Shown in pieces: positions 25,735-33,369 of a stretch of DNA of 64,000 nucleotides. The number at the start of each line of letters is the position of its first letter. Within the stretch, counting starts at the first letter, position 1. The stretch is from contig JADLFL010000018.1 in assembly GCA_020845575.1 (NCBI GenBank), forward strand, positions 45,959 through 109,958, read 5' to 3'. A model generated the notes under the pieces. It was given only the letters and a program-made list of their open reading frames with translations, was not told where the DNA came from and searched no databases. Position numbers and translations under genes: made by a program. The DNA is from Acidobacteriota bacterium (GTDB lineage Bacteria; Acidobacteriota; Vicinamibacteria; Vicinamibacterales; Vicinamibacteraceae).

Positions 25735-26232
25735 ATGATGCGAGGTCTTGTCCCGTTCGTGGCGCTGGTCTTCGGCTGCGGTGTGATGGTGGCGGCAGCC
25801 GGTCAGACGGGGGTGCAAGCACCACAGGCAACGACTCAGGCGCCTGCCGCGCCGCAGAGTGGTCCTCCTGACGAATGGCTGCCGCCCGCGCCGAAGAACC
25901 TCAAGCTGCTGCCGAAGGACATCGAGCCGAAGGCGCTGCTCGCGGTGATGCGCGGGTTCAACGAAGCAATGGGCGTGCGGTGCGTGTACTGCCACGTGGC
26001 CGGCCCCGACCCGACGGACATGAGCGCCTTCAACTTCGAGAGCGATCGCAAGGGCAGCAAGGAAGCGACGCGCGAGATGATGAAGTACACCGATGCCGTG
26101 AACGAGGTCTTCCCCGCGTCGGTGGGCGACGCACCGAAGCCCGGCGAGTTGCGCGTGACCTGCTACTCCTGTCACCAGGGCCGACGTCATCCTCCCACCT
26201 CTCGTCCGGCAAATCAGCCACGAGAGGAATGA
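25735..26232 (+). CDS. Small dihaem-motif cytochrome c (reaction-centre cytochrome-like)
   Basis: A 165-residue exported cytochrome. After a signal peptide (residues 1-23) and a Gln/Ala/Pro-rich linker it has KNLKLLPKDIEPKALLAVMR, haem site CVYCH at 83-87, a middle region with FESDRKGSKEATREMMKYTD, and a second site CYSCH at 143-147. This pattern matches the small proteins annotated as photosynthetic reaction-centre cytochrome c subunit-like, which are abundant in non-phototrophic Acidobacteria and act as general electron carriers. ATG at 25735 or 25738 can start it. The 263-base gap upstream, shared with the divergent CHRD gene, contains no other gene that I can see. Confidence 0.87.
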   Translation: MMRGLVPFVALVFGCGVMVAAAGQTGVQAPQATTQAPAAPQSGPPDEWLPPAPKNLKLLPKDIEPKALLAVMRGFNEAMGVRCVYCHVAGPDPTDMSAFNFESDRKGSKEATREMMKYTDAVNEVFPASVGDAPKPGELRVTCYSCHQGRRHPPTSRPANQPREE

Positions 26233-26270
26233 CAGATGATGAGTGACGGGGCTCGCTGACGACGGGCTGC

Positions 26271-26300
26271 GGTTGCCCGTTGCCGGCTTGCCGGTTGCCG
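26271..26300. repeat. GGTTGCC repeat array (GGCAACC on the other strand)
   Basis: Units of GGTTGCCCGTTGCCGG type lie between the cytochrome gene and the marR promoter, ending at the -35 box. Confidence 0.75.
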
Positions 26301-26302
26301 AC

Positions 26303-26334
26303 TTGACAGTATGTGTTTAAACACACATACTGTC
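26303..26334 (+). promoter_or_regulatory. marR promoter with overlapping palindromic operator
   Basis: TTGACA (26303-26308), a 17-base spacer and CATACT (26326-26331) form a near-consensus promoter. Inside it lies a perfect inverted repeat with 12-base arms, GACAGTATGTGT and ACACATACTGTC (26305-26334), separated by TTAAAC. Transcription would begin at or within a base or two of the marR ATG at 26338, so the mRNA may be leaderless. A palindrome covering -35 to -10 is the expected operator for an autorepressing MarR dimer. Confidence 0.75.
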
Positions 26335-26337
26335 TGC

Positions 26338-26805
26338 ATGCCGTCGCCACTGCAGACCGAACTCAAGCAGACACGGCCTTTCAAGACGCCGCTCGAAGAA
26401 GCGTTCGTGGCGATCATGCGGACCGCCGCGGTGCTCGAGCACACGCTCGAAACGGCGCTCAAGCCGCTCGGCATCACGAGCACGCAGTACAACGTGCTCC
26501 GCATCCTGCGCGGGGCCGGACATGACGGCCTGTGCCGCGGCGAAATCGGCGCGCGCATGGTCCGCCGCGTACCCGACGTCACACGGCTGCTCGATCGCCT
26601 CGAGGACGCTGGCTACATCGAACGCACGCGCGGTGCGGATCGCCGCTACGTCACGACGCGCATCACGCCGCAGGGGCTCGACGTCCTCGCCGGGCTCGAC
26701 GCCACCATCACCGCGTTCCATCGCACGTATCTCGGCGCGCTGGTGCCCGATCAGGTGCAGACCCTCCTCGACCTGCTCGCCGAGATCCGCCGTTCACCCA
26801 CGTAG
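26338..26805 (+). CDS. MarR-family transcriptional regulator
   Basis: A 155-residue winged-helix dimeric regulator. The N-terminal helix supports dimerisation (LEEAFVAIMRTAAVLEHTLE), the DNA-binding region includes LGITSTQYNVLRILRG, the recognition helix VPDVTRLLDRLEDAGYIER, and the wing GADRRYVTTRITPQG. Members usually repress their own gene and a neighbouring one until a phenolic or oxidant ligand binds. A perfect 12+12-base palindrome lies within the promoter. The likely regulated neighbour is the YceI gene 115 bases downstream; this MarR-YceI pairing is common. An upstream in-frame start at 26311 would lie within the operator and is less likely. Confidence 0.92.
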   Translation: MPSPLQTELKQTRPFKTPLEEAFVAIMRTAAVLEHTLETALKPLGITSTQYNVLRILRGAGHDGLCRGEIGARMVRRVPDVTRLLDRLEDAGYIERTRGADRRYVTTRITPQGLDVLAGLDATITAFHRTYLGALVPDQVQTLLDLLAEIRRSPT

Positions 26806-26811
26806 CGCGAA

Positions 26812-26826
26812 CTGACGAACGGGCTG
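26812..26826 (-). repeat. Half copy of the 32-base palindromic element
   Basis: CTGACGAACGGGCTG matches one half of the dispersed 32-base element (compare 37437-37451). It begins six bases after the marR stop and then changes into a different hairpin. Confidence 0.6.
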
Positions 26827-26853
26827 TAGGGGCGACGCCTGCGTCGCCCCTAC
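26826..26853. terminator. Perfect 13-base hairpin between marR and yceI
   Basis: Arms GTAGGGGCGACGC (26826-26838) and GCGTCGCCCCTAC (26841-26853) pair perfectly with a two-base loop. No T-run follows, so it may be an attenuating or REP-type hairpin and not a classic terminator. Confidence 0.45.
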
Positions 26854-26920
26854 ATGGCCATCGCTCCATGCGTCCATCTGTTCGACACCTCATTCATCCC
26901 ATCAATACGAGACCAGGCTC

Positions 26921-27469
26921 ATGACCACTGCCAGCGCATCATCCGTCACCACGTATCAGATCGACCCCGCCCACTCCGAGGCCACGTTCACGGTCCGTCA
27001 CCTCATCACTCGGGTGCGCGGCAGCTTCACCGACTTCGCCGGGACCATCGCCTTCGACGAGGCCGACCGGGCGCGCTCGACCGTGTCGTTCACCATCCAG
27101 GCGGCCAGCATCGACACCAACCAGCCCGATCGCGACGCGCACCTTCGCTCGGCCGACTTCTTCGAGACCGAGACGTACCCCGCGATCACCTTCGCCAGCA
27201 CCGGGATCGCGTCGACGGGTGGTGACGCGTACGCGGTGACGGGCGACTTCACGATCCGCGACGTCACCAAGTCCATTGCGCTCCCCGTGACGTTTCTCGG
27301 CAAGGCCAAGGATCCGTGGGGCAACGAGCGCGTGGCGTTCGAGGCCGAGTACACCATCAATCGCAAGGACTACGGCTTGAACTGGAACGCTGCGCTCGAA
27401 GCCGGCGGCGTCCTCGTGGGCGACGAGGTGAAGATCGGCCTGTCGATTCAGGCGATTCCCGCTCAGTGA
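26921..27469 (+). CDS. YceI family protein (isoprenoid-binding lipocalin-like fold)
   Basis: A 182-residue single-domain YceI protein. Typical segments are YQIDPAHSEATFTVRHL, VRGSFTDFAGTIAFDEAD, RDAHLRSADFFETETYPAI, GDFTIRDVTKSIALPV and the C-terminal FEAEYTINRKDYGLNWNAAL. YceI proteins form a lipocalin-like barrel that binds polyisoprenoid chains. No signal peptide is visible, so this one is probably cytoplasmic, unlike E. coli YceI. It follows marR and is probably controlled by it. Its TGA overlaps the stop codon of the convergent phosphoesterase gene by seven bases (27463-27469). Confidence 0.93.
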   Translation: MTTASASSVTTYQIDPAHSEATFTVRHLITRVRGSFTDFAGTIAFDEADRARSTVSFTIQAASIDTNQPDRDAHLRSADFFETETYPAITFASTGIASTGGDAYAVTGDFTIRDVTKSIALPVTFLGKAKDPWGNERVAFEAEYTINRKDYGLNWNAALEAGGVLVGDEVKIGLSIQAIPAQ

Positions 27470-29874
27470 GTCGCGGCAGTGGGCCAGGGCACCACCCATT
27501 CGACCAATGCGTCGGTGGCGGTGCCCTCGGGCCGCACGCCCCCTGACATCTCCAGGTCGGACCACCGCAGCCGTCCGTGCACGCCCCACGGCAGCACGCG
27601 AACGCGGCCGGCCGACGGTTCGACGCGCACTTCGACGAAGCTCTGGAAGAACGGCGCCTCGTTCGAGTCGAACAACGCCGACAACCATTCCGCCGTGAAC
27701 GGCCATCCGTGGAGCGCGCGGATCCACCACCAGGCAGGCCGCTTCCACCACGCGGTCGTCGCGTCGATCTTCGCGGCCACCGCGTCGTAGCGCGGGTAGT
27801 GCGCCCACGTCGGCGTCGCCGGATCGTCGGGCCACGCCAGAGACGATCCGAGACTCAGGTAGGCCCCTCCCCCACCATTCACCCAGTGATACATCGTCTC
27901 TGCCGGCGCGTCGGAGGGACGTTCGACGTAGTACTCGAGATCGTGCGTGTCGCCCGCCATCGCGATCGCCACGCCATGCCGCCGCAGCAGCGCGTGAATG
28001 GCCGCGAATCCCGTGGCGTCGGTATCTGTCGCATCGGCGTGATACCGGCCACCGGCGTAGAACGGGTGTCCGAGCACGACCATGATCGCCTTGCCGCGCG
28101 CAGCCGTCAGCGCGTCTTCCAGCCACTGCCACTGCAGCGGATCGACGCGCTGCGCGATGCCTGTGTCCAGCGCGATGAGCGCGAATCGCGCCGTCTGAAT
28201 CTGGAAGAACGGCGCACGCTGGAAACCGACGGGCACGCGATACTCCGCCGCGAGGTGCTGCGCGCGTGCGATCAGGGCCTCGATGTCGGCGTCGGTGGTG
28301 CTGCCGATACCTTCATCGGCTTCGATCCGCGCCCGCATCGCCACGCGGGCGGCCGCTGGTTCGAGAAACGTCGCGGCGAAGCCTTCGAGCGCGTCGTACC
28401 AATCGTGGTTGCCAGGAATGGCATAGACCGGCACGCGCACGCCCTTGAACGGCAGCCAGAAGTTCGCCTCGTAATTGCGCATCGCCCCTGCCGGATAGAC
28501 GACGTCCGACGAGATGACGAGGAACCTGACGCCGGGCTGCGCGGTGGCGGCCAGCAGTGAGTCCTTGAGCACGAGCTGCGACGCATCGCCTTCGCCCGTG
28601 TCTCCGATCACGATGAATCCGAAGTCGCCATCGGCGGGGAGTCCCGCGGGACTGACGGCGAACGCCTGCGCGCCGCTGCCCACCGGACGCACGCGCGACA
28701 CCTCGCGCACCATCGCCTCGCGCCACGTGTCGGTGCGCGCCTCGGCCCAGGAGTTCCAGATCCCGGCGGCCCAGTTCTCGGTGTCGAAGTACCAGCTCAT
28801 GCCCCACACGGGCACCGTTGCGGCGATCACGGCCGCCGCCGGCAGTCCGATGCGCAGGCCACGCCTGAGAGCCGTCAGTGGTGCGTAACGCATCTGGCGC
28901 ACGCGCACGGCGAATCGGAGTCGCGCCACGAGCCACAGCCTGGCTGCCCGTTGCGCGGCACGCGCCGTCCGTCCCGCCGGCGACACGAGCACGAGCGCCC
29001 ACGCAGCACGCTCGAGCGGACGCGTGAGCCGCCGGAACAGCAGACGCGCGGGCGTGACGAGGAACGCGGCAATCAGCAGCGCGATGAGCCAGTCGCCGAG
29101 CACGGCGATGGCGGGAGAGACCGTGGCGAGCAGGGATCCGTCAAACCCCATGCGCGCCGCGTGCAGGGCGAACAGCGTGGCGGTGAAGCCGACCACCCAC
29201 TCGCGATCGTACGGTCCGCGGGCGGCCTCCTCCTCCTCGATGCGATCGGCGATCGCCGCCAGTTCCGGCCTGCCGTGCAGACCGAGGTCGACGAGCGCCG
29301 TGTCGCCCGCGTCACGCCAGGCGAGCACCGGTGCGCCAAGGACGTTCCACGCCGATCCGAGGATGCGCAGCGACGCCGTGATCGCCACGGTGAGCCACAG
29401 GACGCGATCGCGCAGGATCAGGATCACCAGCGCCACGACCAGATTGCCGACGAGCGGGAAGGCCCACGCGCGCCAGTTCAGCGGCGTGATGCCGCGGAGC
29501 GCGGCCTGTCCGCGCCAGGCATGACGCCCCGCGTCCAACAGGAACCACGCGCCGAGGATCGCGACGAACACCTCGGCCACGACGGCGGAACTGTTGAGGA
29601 CGACGAGGCCGATGAGCGCCGTACCGGCGCCGTCGATCGAAGCCGCCCTGACATCTGCGGCGTGGGCACGCCGGAAGCCGTCGTAGACCTCGAGCAAGCC
29701 CGCGACAACGAGGAGTGCGCCAACGCGCGCCATCGCGCTCTCGGCCGCGATCGGCGTGACGAGCGCGAGTGCGGCGAGGACGAACAGCAGGATGCCCACG
29801 CCGCGCACGTGGCGCCGCGTGGGCAGGGGTTCGGGGAATGGTGTCAGTGGGCCGGAATCCAACGCGTCTGGCAC
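27463..29874 (-). CDS. Polytopic membrane protein fused to a calcineurin-like metallophosphoesterase
   Basis: An 803-residue two-part protein. Residues 1 to about 390 hold several membrane segments; the first 200 resemble HdeD/DUF308 membrane proteins (ILLFVLAALALVTPIAAES, GAWFLLDAGRHAWRG), followed by additional helices. Residues from about 415 carry a calcineurin-like phosphoesterase domain with its metal motifs in order: IVIGDTGEGD, ISSDVVYPAG, AIPGNHDWYD, VVLGHPFYAGG and MAGDTHDLEYY. An extracytoplasmic or cytoplasmic orientation is not settled. The C-terminal 150 residues are unfamiliar. The phosphatase substrate is unknown. It lies 25 bases downstream of the DUF1080 gene on the same strand. 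Confidence 0.82.
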   Translation of the reverse strand: MPDALDSGPLTPFPEPLPTRRHVRGVGILLFVLAALALVTPIAAESAMARVGALLVVAGLLEVYDGFRRAHAADVRAASIDGAGTALIGLVVLNSSAVVAEVFVAILGAWFLLDAGRHAWRGQAALRGITPLNWRAWAFPLVGNLVVALVILILRDRVLWLTVAITASLRILGSAWNVLGAPVLAWRDAGDTALVDLGLHGRPELAAIADRIEEEEAARGPYDREWVVGFTATLFALHAARMGFDGSLLATVSPAIAVLGDWLIALLIAAFLVTPARLLFRRLTRPLERAAWALVLVSPAGRTARAAQRAARLWLVARLRFAVRVRQMRYAPLTALRRGLRIGLPAAAVIAATVPVWGMSWYFDTENWAAGIWNSWAEARTDTWREAMVREVSRVRPVGSGAQAFAVSPAGLPADGDFGFIVIGDTGEGDASQLVLKDSLLAATAQPGVRFLVISSDVVYPAGAMRNYEANFWLPFKGVRVPVYAIPGNHDWYDALEGFAATFLEPAAARVAMRARIEADEGIGSTTDADIEALIARAQHLAAEYRVPVGFQRAPFFQIQTARFALIALDTGIAQRVDPLQWQWLEDALTAARGKAIMVVLGHPFYAGGRYHADATDTDATGFAAIHALLRRHGVAIAMAGDTHDLEYYVERPSDAPAETMYHWVNGGGGAYLSLGSSLAWPDDPATPTWAHYPRYDAVAAKIDATTAWWKRPAWWWIRALHGWPFTAEWLSALFDSNEAPFFQSFVEVRVEPSAGRVRVLPWGVHGRLRWSDLEMSGGVRPEGTATDALVEWVVPWPTAATH

Positions 29875-29899
29875 GGCGGTTCCCGGACCGTCGACGCGA

Positions 29900-30697
29900 C
29901 TACGGCAGTTCCCGCAGCCAGATGTTGCGGAAGCTGAGCGGCTCGCTCGGGTCGCCGTGCGCCTGCAGCTTGATCGGCGTGGGGCCGTGCACCTTGTAAC
30001 TGGGCTTGCCGATGTACAGCGTCTGGCCCGTCAGTTGGTAGCCATTCTGGATCAACACGCCGTTGTGCAGCGCCGTGACGCGCGCGGGCGACTTCAACGA
30101 CCCGTCGGCGTTGAACGTGGGCGCCGCCCAGATCACGTCGTAGGTGTTCCACTCGCCGGGCTTGCGCATCGCGTTCGCGAGCGGAATCGCCTGCTTGTAG
30201 ATGCTGCCGGCCTGCCCGTTCGAATAAGTGCGGTTGTTGTACGAATCGAGGATCTGCAACTCGTATCCCCCGTCGCCGCCACCGACCGACGCGAGGAACA
30301 GGCCGCTGTTGCCGCGTCCCTGATCCTTGCCCGTGATGTTGGCCGGCACGCGCCACTCGATGTGGAGCTGGTAGTTGGTGAACGACTGCTTCGTCTGGAT
30401 GTTGCCGACGGGCTTGTTCACGACGAAGACGCCGTCGGCAACGGTCCAGCCGGCGGGTGCGCCATCCTTCGCGTTCACCCAGGCATCGAGGTTCTGTCCG
30501 CCGAAGAGCACGATGGCGTCGGAGGGCGGCGCGGCGTCTGTCGCACCAGGCGTGACCACCTTCGGCTCCGGCTCCCACACCTCGGTGTCCTTCGGGCTGG
30601 GCTTCTGACCGGGAGCCTGCTCTTGTGCGGCCGCCAGGGGAACGACGAGCAGCGTCACGAGCACGCACGCCGCGGAAACACGAGTTCGCTTGGTCAT
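29900..30697 (-). CDS. Secreted DUF1080 (3-keto-disaccharide hydrolase-type) protein
   Basis: A 265-residue exported protein with a signal peptide (residues 1-24, ending PLAAAQ). The single DUF1080 jelly-roll domain shows VLFGGQNLDAWVN, LHIEWRVPANITG, GRGNSGLFLA, YELQILDSYNN, GEWNTYDVIW, LQAHGDPSEPLSFRNIWLRE, all standard for this family. Some members hydrolyse 3-keto-glycosides; others bind glycans. A role in glycan breakdown is inferred from the family. It probably heads a two-gene transcript with the downstream phosphoesterase. Confidence 0.9.
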   Translation of the reverse strand: MTKRTRVSAACVLVTLLVVPLAAAQEQAPGQKPSPKDTEVWEPEPKVVTPGATDAAPPSDAIVLFGGQNLDAWVNAKDGAPAGWTVADGVFVVNKPVGNIQTKQSFTNYQLHIEWRVPANITGKDQGRGNSGLFLASVGGGDGGYELQILDSYNNRTYSNGQAGSIYKQAIPLANAMRKPGEWNTYDVIWAAPTFNADGSLKSPARVTALHNGVLIQNGYQLTGQTLYIGKPSYKVHGPTPIKLQAHGDPSEPLSFRNIWLRELP

Positions 30698-30825
30698 GGC
30701 TCCGCGGAAATATAGCAGCTTCGCCGGGCACTCGCGTTCGCGCCTGCGGCGCTACGGCGCGGTGCGCCAGCAGGCGAGCTCAACGACCGCCGGATGAATC
30801 CGGCCGCTGGGGGGCCTGTGTCCGG

Positions 30826-30876
30826 CATTCGTCATTCGTCATTCCACCCGCATTCCCGGCATTGCGGCATTCCCCG
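30826..30876. repeat. CATTCGT/CATTCCC heptanucleotide repeats
   Basis: Two exact CATTCGT units and several degenerate CATTCC/GGCATT units, similar to the CATTCGG array at 7231-7258. It lies just after the stop of the unknown protein gene (30879-31970), whose 3' end is nearest. Confidence 0.6.
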
Positions 30877-30878
30877 CC

Positions 30879-31970
30879 CTACCGCTTCTTCGCCGCTCTG
30901 CGACGTGGAAGCGAGGCACTCGCAGCGGCCGGGACCACCACGCTGCGGCGGCGCGCCGTGGTCCGCGGCCTGACGGGCATCGGTGCGATCGTCAGCGGGA
31001 CGAGCGACGCCGGCGTGAGGCGGTAGCCGAAGTCCGTGCCCGGGAATGCGACGGCCAGACATTCGTGGACGTCGCTCGGGTGCGTGCCGCCCGTGAATGC
31101 GTGCTTGATCAGGTCGAACGTGTGCAACAGCAGGCCGCCGTGTTCGTCGATGTCGGCATCGAGCAGGTACGTGTCGCGGCCGTCGCGCGTCACACGCGCC
31201 ACCGAGAACTGCAGGTTCGCCTTCCGCTCCGTCGTCTTGACGCTCGCACCGCGGTCCACGCGAGACACGCCGGGAATCGCGCGGAAGTTGTCGAGGTGCA
31301 GCCCGACGGGCGCGAATTTGTACCCTGCGGGCCCGCGCGCCGCCAGATCGTGGACGACCGCCCAGCAGGCCTCGTCCACCTCGGCGATGAACCGCTCACG
31401 CGTCGCGAGGAGCAGTTCGCGCACGGAGGCGAACCATGGCCGCTGCGTGCCCGGCACCTTCTCCACGCGCAGACGACCGTAGAGATTGAGCAGGCACTGC
31501 TTGGCCAGTCCGCGCGATTCGTCGGAGGCATCGATGGCGTCGAACGCATCACCCGTACACTCGACGGGTGCGGAGAACTGACCGACGCGCAGGGCCGGCG
31601 AATCGCCAAGCACCGCGCGCAGTGGATCGAACGGATCGGCGAGGCGGCGCCACGTCGTGAAGGAGGGCTGCCAGTGCGAGGGCCGGCGCGGCAGCATCAA
31701 CTGCCGCATCGGCGTCACGCGACCGTCGCCGTCCGCCGTGCAGGTCACCGCGCCATCGCGATACAGGCGGGGTGTCACGCGCAGAATCAGCCCCGTCGTT
31801 GTCGGCGGCCCGTCCTCGATCGCGAGTCTCACGGGTGCGCCTGCGAGGACCACAGTGGCGCTCACGGTTCCAACGCCGCTGGGCGGGCCGAGTCGCACCT
31901 GCACTGTGGGATCGTGCACAGGCACATCGGCCACGTCGTGGATGGCGAGATCGAGCGTCAAGCGCGGCAT
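30879..31970 (-). CDS. Protein of unknown function, 363 residues
   Basis: I do not recognise this protein. There is no signal peptide or membrane segment. Residues 1-75 look like a beta-rich module (LTLDLAIHDVADVPVHDPTV, GLILRVTPRLYRDGAV); the middle is mixed alpha/beta with LAKQCLLNLYGRLRVEKVPG and a region rich in charged residues around HLDNFRAIPGVSRVDRG; KANLQFSVARV and YLLDADIDEHGGLLLHTFDL suggest a second beta domain; the last 30 residues are basic and low-complexity (ARRRSVVVPAAASASLPRRR). The start at 31970 is set by a strong Shine-Dalgarno (GGGAGG) just upstream. It diverges from the DUF4333 lipoprotein gene. Neighbours give no clear hint of its role. Confidence 0.8.
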   Translation of the reverse strand: MPRLTLDLAIHDVADVPVHDPTVQVRLGPPSGVGTVSATVVLAGAPVRLAIEDGPPTTTGLILRVTPRLYRDGAVTCTADGDGRVTPMRQLMLPRRPSHWQPSFTTWRRLADPFDPLRAVLGDSPALRVGQFSAPVECTGDAFDAIDASDESRGLAKQCLLNLYGRLRVEKVPGTQRPWFASVRELLLATRERFIAEVDEACWAVVHDLAARGPAGYKFAPVGLHLDNFRAIPGVSRVDRGASVKTTERKANLQFSVARVTRDGRDTYLLDADIDEHGGLLLHTFDLIKHAFTGGTHPSDVHECLAVAFPGTDFGYRLTPASLVPLTIAPMPVRPRTTARRRSVVVPAAASASLPRRRAAKKR

Positions 31971-32127
31971 GCAGCCTCCCCAGCCTCTCCCCCCGGACGC
32001 AGGGGCTCTGGAGTGGTCAAACGTCGAACAGCCCCGGATTGCACAGGGTTCCGTCAGCGGGGGTGTCACGTTTCACCGCGTCAGGACCACGAATCCGGCA
32101 ATGGCTTCACGCCTCGAAAGGTCGTCA

Positions 32128-32622
32128 ATGCGTATCCTGGTCGTCATCCTCTCCGGCGTCTGCGCCCTCGCGGCGTGTACGCGCAACCTCAACGTGTCGT
32201 CGATTGCGCCGTCGATCACCGAAGGCGTCTCGCGCCAGGTCGGTCTCGATCTGGACAAGGTGACGTGCCCCGGCGAGACACGTCCTGTCAAGGCCGACGA
32301 CACGTTCGACTGCGTGGGCGACGTCAAGGGCGGAGGCACGCTCACCATCACCGTCACGCAGACCGACGACAAGGGCAACGTCTCGTGGAAGGTCACGCGT
32401 ACCGAGGGTCTGCTCGACCTTGCCAAGGTCGAGACGTCGATCGTCACGGGTCTGAAGACACAGGCGCAGGTGGATGCGAAGGTATCGTGCGGCGGCCGCT
32501 GGAAGGCGGCCAAATCCGGTGACCGCTTCGACTGCAGCGCCACCGCGCCCGACGGCACGCCCATTCCCATCGGCGTCACGGTGACCGACGACAACGGGAA
32601 CGTGAACTGGGAAACGAAGTAG
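32128..32622 (+). CDS. Lipoprotein with two DUF4333-like domains
   Basis: A 164-residue lipoprotein: a short signal sequence ends in ALAAC (Cys20 by the chosen start). It then has two similar units of about 60 residues, each with a KVTCPG or KVSCGG start, a GDxFDC centre (DDTFDCVGDV and GDRFDCSATA) and an end of the type ITVTQTDDKGNVSWKV. This Cys-pair pattern matches DUF4333, best known from actinobacterial cell-envelope proteins, where one Cys pair forms a disulphide. Its function is not known. An AAAGG Shine-Dalgarno at 32117-32121 supports ATG 32128; ATG 32101 is an alternative. Confidence 0.78.
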   Translation: MRILVVILSGVCALAACTRNLNVSSIAPSITEGVSRQVGLDLDKVTCPGETRPVKADDTFDCVGDVKGGGTLTITVTQTDDKGNVSWKVTRTEGLLDLAKVETSIVTGLKTQAQVDAKVSCGGRWKAAKSGDRFDCSATAPDGTPIPIGVTVTDDNGNVNWETK

Positions 32623-32669
32623 CCGCACATCCGGCGGGCACCGGTCAGGCGTTCGTGCTTCAATGAGGC

Positions 32670-33365
32670 ATGCGATGCGCCGCGGTGGTGTTCGCGCTGC
32701 TCGCGGGGGTCATCGGCCTCCGCGGGCAGGAGCCAGACGGCAATCGCGCGAAGGATCCCCTGCGTGCAGCGTACATGCGCGCGCACTTCGAGCAGACGAT
32801 GGCCGTGCACGACGCGATCGTGCGTGGTGATCTCCAGACAGCCAGGACGCAGGCCGCGATTCTGGCCGAGCGCAGTCCTCTGGTGCCGATGCCCGTCGGT
32901 GCCGAGGCGTTCCACGGCGCCTTCACGCGTACGGCCCGCCAGGCCGCCACGGCCGCCACCCTGGCACAGGCAGCACAGGCAACGGCGTCGGTGCTCGGAC
33001 TGTGCGGCCAATGCCATCGGGCGATGCGAGTCACGGCAGACGTCCCGCGCGATGGCGCGCCTGCGACGGCGGACGGGCCCGGCGGCCACATGCAGGTGCA
33101 CCACGAGGCGGCCACGGCGCTCATCGAAGGACTCGTGGCCCCGTCCGAGTCCCGGTGGGCCTCCGGCGTGCGGCTGTTCGCCACCCCACGCGTGGACGAG
33201 GCGCAGGTGCCGGCTCGGATGCGTCGCACGATGCGCGACGCCGAGGCCGCACTCGCCACGCTCGCCGGCAGGGCGACGCAGGCCCAGCGCACCAGGGACC
33301 GCACCGACGTCTACGGCAGGATGCTCGCCACATGCGGCGAGTGCCACGCGCGGACGAGGCGATAG
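32670..33365 (+). CDS. Exported protein with two CxxCH haem sites (cytochrome c-like)
   Basis: A 231-residue Ala-rich protein with a signal peptide (MRCAAVVFALLAGVIGLRGQ). CGQCH occurs near residue 112 and CGECH near 225, at the very end. The rest is helical, with two related halves, each ending in a CxxCH box, suggesting a four-helix bundle cytochrome like cytochrome c'. In that family a single CxxCH close to the C-terminus is normal, so two might mean a tandem duplication. Electron partner unknown. Its stop overlaps closely with the start of the MarC gene four bases downstream. Confidence 0.75.
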   Translation: MRCAAVVFALLAGVIGLRGQEPDGNRAKDPLRAAYMRAHFEQTMAVHDAIVRGDLQTARTQAAILAERSPLVPMPVGAEAFHGAFTRTARQAATAATLAQAAQATASVLGLCGQCHRAMRVTADVPRDGAPATADGPGGHMQVHHEAATALIEGLVAPSESRWASGVRLFATPRVDEAQVPARMRRTMRDAEAALATLAGRATQAQRTRDRTDVYGRMLATCGECHARTRR

Positions 33366-33369
33366 GCGC

